Assembly (NCBI GenBank): GCA_013076295.1
Contig: RQOL01000745.1
Span: 1-64,000 of the forward strand
Source of the DNA: Sanderia malayensis
Lineage: Eukaryota; Cnidaria; Scyphozoa; Semaeostomeae; Pelagiidae
Reading direction: 5' to 3'
DNA: 64,000 bases
Position numbers and translations under genes: made by a program. Below the pieces are notes generated by a model. It was not told where the DNA came from and made no database searches. It saw only the letters and a list, made by a program, of their open reading frames with translations. Positions within the stretch are counted from its first letter, which is position 1, and each line of letters begins with the position of its first letter. Below are positions 54,425 to 64,000 of this stretch, in pieces.

Positions 54425-55215
54425 GAAGGTTGTGCTTGTGTAAAGATGTAAAGTAAAAGAGAGATACCGATACAGATACAAAATATATTTCCCGGAATGC
54501 AGAACAAGACATGTGAGAAAGTTATCTTTGCAGATAATGTAGGATTTCAGCAGGCAAAGGACTTTCATGAAGTGCACTGGTATATCTTTTACCAGAAAAC
54601 CATACGGATAAAGTCCAGCCAATTGATGCTGGCTACGGAAAAATGATAAAAAAGAAGATTGGAGAATCCATGGAACGATGGCTTGAAAACGATGATAATC
54701 TCACAAAATGGCATGATCATATTTCTGCAAAGGAAAGACGAGTACTTATGACCAGGTGGACTGGCGAAGCATGGAGGGAAATTTCAGCTAATGAAGAATT
54801 TTTCAAAAAACAGGCTGCTTGATGACAGCAGATAGCTCTGAGGATGAAAATATAAGACCACAAGGCCTGGAGGAATATGAATTTTAAGCGCATGACTATA
54901 CAACCACATTTTTATACGTTTTTAGATATGTTACTTTAAAAGGTAAGTAAAGGATTCCCTTTTGAAATATTAAAAAGTTCTGTTGACACAAGAGATTCTT
55001 TGTTGTGCACAAGACTTTCTCAACTGGTTAGCAGACATTAAATAATAGGTTTTTAGGTTGGATTGGGGTGATAAAATTGGCGAAGGCCCTGAATAAAATA
55101 AGAACCAATTTATGAATCTAAGCAACCTCATTTTCCACTAAACACCCAAATTTTTAAGAACCTATTCAGGCTGACTCTCAAAATGGTGGGTTCTTATATG
55201 CAGGTGTTTACTGTA
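54425..55215 (+). mobile_element. pogo-like fragment, right copy
   Basis: Inverted partner of 11070-11866. The transposase remnant 54499-54895 has an additional 4-bp loss near 54581 (gcactggtatatc against gcactggttggcatatc). The terminus is at 55215 (ggtgtttactgta). Confidence 0.8.
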
Positions 55216-55769
55216 TTTCTATTTGCTGAACGAAAAGTAGGCCTAAATATTGAAGGGCTTAAATTAAATAATAAGAATCAAATATTCTTATAGTTTGTTT
55301 TCCGGTGACAGGCTGATGTCAAATGTCAAATTTTAGATGTTTAAATGCAAAATGTCAAAATATTTTGAACTCACAGTAGTACCTTTACGGCTATTGAAGC
55401 AATAAAGGTAACTTACAATAATATTATTAATATAAATACATAAAATAATTAAAAAATTCAAGTTACTTCAGGTCTCTCCATAAAATCCTGATGAATCTTT
55501 TCCGGCCATTTAAAATCTTTTGTCCACACTTCCAGCTTAATAGTCCAGCTTGGCAATCACAGGTAATTCCGTCACGATGCTCCTACGCAAAGTTAACAAA
55601 TCGCAGTGCACAGCAAAGTAAACAAAAACGAAACCTTAAAAATAAAAGTATTAAAATAAAAATAAAGTGTTTACAAAATGGGTTCAATTCGTTAATCCCT
55701 TTTATCAGCCATTGTGTTGTAATTGCGGAAAATTAATGTTTTTGATTTATGGCATCGTAAAAAATACAA

Positions 55770-58700
55770 TCATTTTCCTGAAAAAAGAAAACATTCACAA
55801 GTTACTACCTTCTACTACCTTCCTTATTTTATTTCATTATAACATTAGTAAAATGAACATAAATAACAAAATGTAAAGATGGTGAAGGAATTGTTCAAAC
55901 TAATAAAATCTTTTGCAATAGTTTCTGGCAATCAAAATTGTTTCTCGACCATTGACCAGCAGTTGAAACATGGCAAAAAAACAAACTAACCCAGAACAGT
56001 CGTGTTAATTACAACAAGGTTTTCTGCAAGTATTTATAAGACTGAGGGCAAATAATTGAAATAGATACGTTTAATAGAAAATTCACTACACCAGAAGAAG
56101 ATACTTACCAAATTTAGCGTTGATTTCTTCTTTCACCTTTGCAAAGTTCGTATGAAAGTTTGTTTGCTCATTCCAACATATACAAGTACTCTTTTGAATG
56201 ACCTCACTCAACTCCTCGCCAGGTTGGAAGTCATTATCCATTTTGACAGCTATAACCTTTGTTAATATCGTTGGCTAAAAATAAAGCAAAAGAAAACAAC
56301 ATTGTAACGTATATCAACATTTTAAAGAAAAAAGACCGAGCAAACCTATCAGACAACTAAAAAAAATGAACCTTTTAAGCAAGCACAGAGTAATAAGAAA
56401 TTGACAACCTTACCAGAGCATAATATATCATTTCTTCACATTGATCCGAATCTTCGTATTCGTTAGTCATTAAAAAGACAATTACTCCAGGTTCATACTT
56501 CCTCAACTCAATGTTAAAAAGCACGGGGCAACCAATTTCATCAGCAAATTCTGTTTGACTTCATTTGCTGCAAATTGGTTGTCCAGCGCATTCGAAATCA
56601 CGATGAACTTGTGATCTGGAAATAAAAACTCAATAATAATCAAATGATACCAGAAATGCAACATTAGTACAATATGCTATTGATAACCAAACACCCGACA
56701 CAGCAATGCTATATTTTCCGTTATAAAAACAAATTGCTGGTAAAATATTGTGTAATGTTAATAAGATGTAGCATTGTGTTATCATTGTTGTTTTCACAAA
56801 GTTAATGTTAAGCCATCAAAACATCATTTTCAAAGTAAATTAATTAACGAATTAACTAATTAAACTAATACAAGTCAAATGATCAAATGATGCAAGAAAT
56901 GTAACATTTTATTTATAATGAAAACATAGCACCAATCTGAACAAGGATAAGATTTGTTGTTTTTATTGTATTCACAAAGGTTGAATTCCAAAAGCTAAAC
57001 AACTTTTTTGTTGTTAGCAAAATATACTATTGTCAAAGCTTAATTCAATTTGCCGAGTGCTATTAAAATTCTTAGAACTTTTACTAAAATGAACTTACCA
57101 ATTATAGCTGAAATCGTCCTATTATTCAAAAGCTCTGTCGTCGATGTTCTGTTCCTGGGGTATGATCCAAACACGGGTTTAACTCAAATGCAGAAGTCAG
57201 CGCTTCACTTAAATGAAAGTCTGATTCCAACTTCACCAATACAATTCTCATCTCCTTTTTCTATAATTAAAGACAACTGAATTTGAAAAAGGCAGCAACA
57301 AAAAGACAGAGTAAAGAGATGATACAAACATCCAATGACTACAATACAGGTTCATGTGATAAAAACAATTTACCTGGGCGAACAGAATCTCTTTCCTAAC
57401 CTCGTTTGATATATCGAGTTGAATAAAGACAATCACAACAAGAGGATTATGTTCAGATCGTCTTATAAATTTAACTAGGCCTCCGTTCATCGCAATATAA
57501 TTCTTTGCACCCAATTTCTCATTCAGTTGAAAAACCAAGTCGCGGCTTTCTTGTTCATATAAAATGAAGACTGACCTCGGAGCTACGAATAGAAATCAAA
57601 TGATGAATGCGGAATTATTAAAACAATAAAACAACAGCAAAGCATGCAAAGCATACTGCACTTAATGTTGTCAAGTAGCAATTGACAACCAGCTGTTAAA
57701 GTGCCTCTAAACCTTATTTTTTTATTCTTTACATCGATAAAACTTTCTTTGCAGATTTTAGATCCGAAAATATTTTTTTAAATCTGACGTATAGTTAACG
57801 AGTCAGTACGTGGTGAAGTGTCGATGTTTCGCCAATTTCGCCATTTTTTGGTTAACTTTTAGGACTGGGTCGAGCCAACTATGACATCATAGTTGAGCCT
57901 AGTTGTGCCCCGTTCATTTTCCCGTACTGAGGCAACAAATCTGACATCGATTTTCTTTCACACGATGGGCTCGATATTTGTTTTTTTGACTTTGATGATA
58001 AGAAACAGGTTGGCACATAATGGCATTTGAGTTTTAAAGGTTTGCGATGAGTTTGTAGCTGTGGGGAGGAACTACAAAATTCCCATGTAGTGCCTGCTTG
58101 TTGTGCTCAGTGGCGGTTTGCGCTTTGGCGTGTCTGTATCGTTATGTGTATTCGTGGGTATTTGTGCAATGTTAGTGATCAGAATTGAATAGAAAATTTC
58201 CATAAATTAACATTGTTAGTCGGATAGTGTTTCATGACAGTAAGGATTGCAGTGCCAAGGAATGCGAAGATGGCGAGGGGATAGGATTGATCGTATCGTA
58301 GAGTAAAGCAGACCGATGATAGTGATACCGATGAAGGAGAACCTGATGCATTTGATCCCATGGCTGAGAACTCTTTCACTCAAAGCCATGGAAGAGATTT
58401 GAGCAAGAAAAGAAATGTTGAAAGAAAACTTTCTGGGCATTTGACTGGATCTGAATTATTTTTTTTGTTGTGTATCTGATGAAGTAAAAGTGTGTATCAA
58501 AATTCAATATACGCAATATAATTTAGGCCATCATATCCGTGTCAGTCTAAACCTTTGGGGTTTGAAGAAGCCTGAAAAGATTCGATTTCATTTGGAACAG
58601 CAAGTGTAGAAAATCTGCACCACAATTCCTTATTACTACACATGAATTTTGTTATTGTACCAAAATTATTGCGCTTTGTTGTTTGATTTATTTCATTCAT

Positions 58701-61700
58701 GATGATGCGTCCATAGAATTTCTTCCGTCGTTGCGAATTGATGAAATCTATCCATCTCCTTCTCCTTACAGTTTTAGGGCGATCATCCTGATAAAGCAGA
58801 ATTTTGTGAAGCCATGCAAATTCTGATTTATCGGGTGTATTTCCATGGGCTAGTAAAATACACCGATATGGCATATTTTCCCAGTTTCACACATAAATCT
58901 AACAATCCTTAATCATGCTTTGATGCTCTATTTGGCATCCCCGTCCCGTTCCCGTACAGTTTTAACATTGCATGGCCTACGGCCGCCGCCACTGAGCATA
59001 ACGAGCAGCCACTGCATGGGAATTTTGTAATTCCTCCCCACAGCTACAAACTCATCGCAAGCCTTTCAAACTCAAATGCCATAATGCCCCGACCTGTTTC
59101 ATCAAAGTCAAAAAAACAAATATCGAGCCCATCGTGTGAGAGAAAATCGATGTCAGATTTGTTGCTTCAATACGGGAAAATGAACGGGGCACAACTTGGC
59201 ACAGTTATGAGGTCATAGTTGACTCGACCCAGTCCAAAAGTTAACCAGGAAAAAGTGGCACGCGTTGCCTCGTATCTCAAAAACTATTTGTCATATCAAA
59301 AAAATATAAACGGATTCAGAATCAGCGCATTCGAATCTATAATTTTAGGCGATAAAAAAAAATGTAGAGGCACTTTAACATTGTTAAAATGAGTGCTACT
59401 GTGATGTAAAACAAATAATTGGGACTAAAGCATTTAGGGCCCAGGTACACGAGACAAAAAATTTCCTAAAACAGTGGGGAGTACTACCATAAATTCCAAA
59501 TGCCAACGTTTCCGGCTAAAATTTTCTAAAATCTAAAATAGACTTTAAGTAGCACCTTAACCCCGATGATTGATCTGATAATTTGCTTCCTTATCGCGCC
59601 TGTTTTTCTTATTGAAAATATAATTTCAAGTTCATGATTGCTTTCATCTACCGCGCGGATACACGTACACGAGTAACCTCTGTTATCAAAATGGCTGGCA
59701 GGCATTGATGAATTGAAAACAAAGATTACCGCTATTGATGAATTGAAAACAAAGTCAGCATGAGAATCAAAAAAGCCACATTTAAGGCTCCGTGCAGGCT
59801 AGAATGACACAAACTGACAATACACAAGAATTTTTCTCAAAAGTGACTCGATTATATTTTGCTGAGCTGGTTGACACTGGGCAATAAGTTATAAAGGCCT
59901 AAACATACCTAGCAATTTTCAATTATTTATGCTTCAGACAAACAAAGCATAGTCCGTCCAGACGGGTGAAATTGAAATATTGTCAAAAAAGCAAAAGAAG
60001 CCAACTGCATTGGCTCAGAGCGGCAAAATATGGGCTAGCAAGAAGAAGAACATGGAAAAGTTCTCATTGTTTTGCTTGTTTAGTATTCAATCTTTCTAAA
60101 AATTACTTGAAGTAACGCACGTTCAACTAAAGGCTACTGTCTAACTTGCCAATATATTTTATTTCAATTTTCAAAATTACAGCATTCTAGGCAACAGCTC
60201 ACGCGATGTAATGTTATTATTGTTTTAAAACAATTCATGTTCATGGGAATTTTCTACATTAAACGTTCTTTGCGGGGTTGTCTAAAATTAACCTTGCACT
60301 TTATACTTTTGTGTGCTTTTCTGTATTTCCAACAAAATAAACATCCAATAACCTGCATTACCCAAAATTATGCAAACGAGAGTTTCTTTATGCAGATTTA
60401 AACGCCCTCTATCAAACATGTCCATATATTTAGACCAAACAGTGGTAAAATGAATGAATATTTATCAAATAAAAATGGAATGCAAAATGGAAACTAGAAC
60501 GCGCATATGTTTGTTGCAATATTCCCTTATTTATTCCAACCGGGCTATTTTGGGAATAAATGATGCAAAATAGCTATGTCCAAGCGAGTTTATTTCACCA
60601 TTAAAAAGCCACATGATTATAATGACCCATAAAAAGTAGTGTGTCACGAGAAGACCCACACATGTTTAAAGCATAATTCACTTACATAATTCAATGATTT
60701 TTACTCCATTTTCTTCCATCTAGAATGGAAAAACAAGCAGTTACAGCTTTGGCTGATGTCGCAGCAGTTTACCGAAACATGCACAAAGTCTCGCCGATAA
60801 AATGCGAGTATAGTTTATAACCGTAATCTAATGGTATAGGAATGAAACTTGAAACATGCCCAGATCTAAATTAGAAACTACAATTCATGAAGCTGCTCAC
60901 AAGTTTTTATCAATACGCGGCCGTAAACATTTTACAGCCGCGCAATACAAAACAAAATATGACGGAACTCTGCAACATCAAAAAACCTAGAAATTTCTCA
61001 TAAATACCCGATAATAGAGCGAAAGTTTTACAATTAAAAGTCTTAAAATATAAAAGTTGCCGAAATACATTGGAGTAGATATTGCATGAAATGTTACATG
61101 GGTTTGGCTGTAACTTTATCCATATCAAAAAGACAGACAGTCATGATATAAGTATTTACCTTTCTTGCGATTTCAGGATCCACCAGTGGACAACTATGTA
61201 ACATGATCTTCTTCAACCTTGGTGGTCTCATCTCAATCGACTTTTCCAAGGTCTCTTTCATCACGCTGCCACTAATCTGAATCCGATACAACTCAACCTC
61301 TTCCGCCAATCCAAATAGATTGGCGGCTCCTGCCGAATCCGACTGGTTGATTTCCATATCGTTCATTTTTAACAATGTCAACTTCATTTTCATTCCTCTT
61401 TTTTCGACACGAATTGGTGTTGTTTTTGCTGTTGGTGAGTTTGGATTGGTGAAGCAAGAAGGGAAAGGAGGGACCCTGCAGTTGAAAAACGTAACCGCTC
61501 CACAATAAGCGACGTTATGGTGAATTGAGCTGGAATGGTGTGGTGTGTAGTGATTTATATTTCTTAATGTAAGGCAAAAAATGTCAAGCCAATTCCAGTA
61601 AGAGAGTATATCGGCCTGCTTCAAATCGTCTATAGAAAATCGAAGTCCATTGAAGATTGTCTCTATGTCAGCTTCTAATTCATTGTTACTTGCTAACGAC

Positions 61701-61888
61701 AGAATACTTGATAGGTATAACTGCCCAAAAGGACTAAGCGACACGGAACAACTTGAACACGGTGTTATTGTGTTGAGCAGCTTCTCCAAGAAACTCGTAT
61801 CACTGACTTCATCGGTTTGCTCAAAACATTCAGCTATAAATCTCATCTTCAGCCCAATTGTATTTGCAAGACGTTGAATCGGAACAAT
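55770..61888 (-). pseudogene. NLR-like gene with TIR-like domains, right copy, frameshifted
   Basis: Exons mirror the left copy: 61888-61160, 60719-60686, 57582-57374, 57260-57099, 56615-56414, 56274-56109, 55777-55770. All splice sites are conserved. Exon 57260-57099 is 162 instead of 163 bases (one base gained in a C run, two lost at gaattaaat). Exon 56615-56414 is 202 instead of 203 (one A lost in cagaaatttg). These break the second half of TIR-like domain 1 and the first half of domain 2. Because they are short homopolymer-type changes, sequencing error is possible. The first exon also has a diverged patch (MKLTLLKMND against MHRTKLKMND). Confidence 0.7.
57700..59374. mobile_element. TTAA-flanked DNA element, right-arm copy
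   Basis: Inverted partner of 6914-8591, with TTAA at 57696-57699 and 59375-59378. The THAP-like frame on the minus strand (58874-58542) is slightly shorter because of a local deletion near 58590. Confidence 0.78.
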
Positions 61889-61927
61889 CTGAAAAGGAAA
61901 CCGCTAAGAAGTATAGCAATCTAATTA

Positions 61928-64000
61928 GTAAACAAACAAAGAAAAAACTCTTTTATTCTGCTACTGGCAGTTACTGGCAATAAGCGAGAGTAGATCCGTA
62001 GTATCCCGGCAAAGCACAAGAAGGAAAATATCGGACTATACAGGGACGATGGATTTCAGTATTCAAAAACGTCAGCGGGCCTGAAAGTGAACGAATAAAG
62101 AAGGACTTTCAGACACTGTTCCGAAAGCATAAACTTGAGTTGGTCATCGAATGCAACAAGAAAATCGTCAACTATCTTGATGTTACCCTCGACCTGAACA
62201 CCGGCACATACAGACCGTACCACAAGCCGAATAACGAAGTCAACTATGTTCATGTTAATTCCAATCACCCACCCAACATCATCAAGCAGATTCCGTTCTC
62301 AATTCAAAATCGCCTGTCGAATCTATCTGCAAACGAAGCAATCTTCAACGAATCAACACCGTTTTATGCAGACGCTTTAAGAAGATCCGGCTACGACCAT
62401 AATTTCGAATATACACCAAATGCACCACGGCCAAGACGAAACAGAAATAGGAAAATCATATGGTTCAACCCACCTTTTAACAACAACGTGGAAACAAATG
62501 TTGGCAGATGCCTTCTCAACATGATACAAAAGCATTTTAGCTACAGCTGCATGCCGAACATCAAATCAGTCATCAACGCCCATAACAAAAAAGTTTTGTC
62601 ACCTAAACCGCAACCCGACGAAAGAACGTGCAACTGCATTCGTAAAGGCTATTACTAAAAAGGGGAAAGGAGAGGAAAACAGAGGAAAGGAGAGGAAAAC
62701 AGAGGAAAGGAGAGGAAAACAGAGGAAAGGGGAGGAAAACAGAGGAAAGGGGACGAAAGGAGAGGAAAACAGAGGAAAGGAGAGGAAAGGAGAGTAAAAC
62801 AGAGGAAGGAGAGGAAAGAGGAGGAAAGGGGAGGAAAACAGAAGAAAGGGGAAAACGGCGGATCTAGACCAAAATCTTAACTGGTGCAATTTATGGGTTT
62901 TTAGGGCGTGTCCCAAGGCTTTCGTAAACTGCCACACCCTTTGACAGACAACACATAATCATTCTGACTTAACAAGTATTTTAAAATATTTCTTTGATTG
63001 TTTAGAAAAAGTCTTGAAGTAAAACACAACATTTTTAGAAGAAAACAAACGAAAATAATTATCCGTATTACTTCTGTTCAGAGGAGTGGAGTTTAGCTTT
63101 AGGACATGACTTTAGTTACATAAAAATATCGAAATTCCGATAAATACGTAATAATGACGTTTTGCCCCAATCAGCCCTGCATTTTCATTGGTAGATTGGT
63201 CTTTGCACCAGTGAAAACTCATTTCATTGGCTAATGTTGAAGTTTGGATACAATAAAACTCGGGTCACTGGGGCAGTAGAAAGCTGTGACGTGTTTCAAT
63301 ACAACGGCAAGGCAACATGTTTTCACAACCATTCTGCGTAAAATTGGCCTAGCTTGTACAGCAATGCGTGCTCTGCTTGACATAACCTGTCAGTCCAGCT
63401 GTGAATGTCATCGGTCAATTATAATATACCGCAGAAAGTGTAAATATCAATGGGATTCATTGTGGACTTCGAATAAATACCGTATTTCCTCTAAAGTACG
63501 CCGCGGCGTTCTTTTCAAAATCCAACTTTTGCATGCGCCGTTTAACAGAGGCGGCGTTCATTTAGATTGTGTTGCAAACTATATTTGTGTGAACGTTATC
63601 TTTAATCGATTACGTCACTAATATTTCTTCCTTAGCAGATTCTGCTAAAATTCTTATTGTATCCCGAGTGTTATATCCTAAACTACATTTCATTTTGCTC
63701 GATTGCCATCCATTCATTTGTTAGTTAGCGTGTGAGTGTTAAAAATGAATGGCAATCGAGCAAAATGAAATGTAGATTACGTCACTGCCTTTGGGAGAAT
63801 CTGACTGATGCAGTTGCACCAGTTGCACCAGTCTAGGTCCGCCCCCCTAGAAATCACGCCTGTTCATTTCTTGTTTTTGGTTGAAATATCTTTTCAGTGT
63901 TAATTACTATTTCCATTTCAATTCGTAATTGTTTTTTTCGTATCTACTTCTTTTAGTTTTTAGGTTCATGTTCAGCTAAACCATATACTTCGTATGGTGT
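61928..64000 (+). mobile_element. Penelope-like element, right copy, interrupted
   Basis: Inverted partner of the left Penelope fragment. Target duplication (complement form atagcaatctaatta) is at 61913-61927. Coding block 61990-62646 (GLYRDDG to CNCIRK). The minisatellite element inserts at 62647 after attcgtaaa (62638-62646). The GIY-YIG part lies beyond the window. Confidence 0.82.
62647..64000. mobile_element. Minisatellite-arm element, right copy, runs off window
   Basis: Starts ggctattactaaaaagggga, with the G/A array to ~62860, then the interior including the hairpin at ~63686-63775. The second terminus is outside the window. Confidence 0.85.

Larger units (their letters stand above)
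46327..64000 (-). repeat. Right arm of giant inverted duplication
   Basis: Reverse-complement partner of 2349-22525. It lacks the fold-back element and the nested 6.7-kb element of the left arm, and carries instead a LINE (47744-51362) and a different 2.1-kb segment (52310-54415). Coding sequences here carry more frameshifts and stops than their left-arm partners, such as one-base changes in homopolymers in two NLR exons. The arm continues past the end of the window. Confidence 0.95.

Overview
This window looks like nuclear DNA of a heterozygous, AT-rich aquatic invertebrate. Spliced genes with GT-AG introns sit among a very dense and diverse set of transposons: Penelope-like, Ty3/gypsy, several LINEs, hAT, Mutator-like, pogo-like and TTAA-flanked elements. 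A cnidarian, sponge or similar marine animal fits the NLR/TIR-like gene and the HIRAN-like transposon protein, but nothing fixes the phylum.

The dominant structure is a giant near-palindrome. Bases ~2349-22525 (left arm) reappear in reverse complement at ~46327-64000 (right arm), and the right arm runs off the window. The inner end of the left arm stops exactly at a 100-N gap (22526-22625), so a misplaced alternative haplotype is at least as likely as a true inverted duplication. The arms differ by clean transposon insertions, which work as natural filled/empty-site comparisons.

Left arm: a truncated Penelope-like element (1395-4355, 15-bp target duplication) is itself split by a 1.6-kb inverted-repeat element. 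It lies in an intron of an NLR-like gene whose seven visible exons (4395-10518) end in two tandem TIR-like domains. A pogo-like transposase fragment follows. Next comes a nest four deep (11876-18575): a 9-bp-duplication element holding a second inverted-repeat element and a hAT element, which in turn holds a Mutator-like element with a spliced PHD-FLYWCH-MULE transposase. Beyond it are a short secreted-protein exon, a fold-back element, and a gene fusing SWIM, Ulp1/C48-like protease and PHD regions.

Central unique region (22626-46170): a degraded LINE end, two opposed tandem arrays of ~150-bp tRNA-like units, a small TA-flanked MITE, a broken LINE (30545-33720), a second TTAA element, a HIRAN-like fragment, a 2.2-kb fold-back element, and a 5'-truncated Ty3/gypsy element with one LTR. 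Right arm: the SWIM-C48-PHD gene again, cut by a full LINE with one 1190-codon frame, then a broken copy of the secreted exon, a 2.1-kb insertion at the same 9-bp site used on the left, and frameshifted copies of the pogo fragment and NLR gene.

A recurring theme is DNA elements whose inverted arms are built from tandem repeats. At least six unrelated examples occur here. Most candidate host coding sequence is the NLR-like gene and possibly the secreted exon; the rest is mobile DNA.
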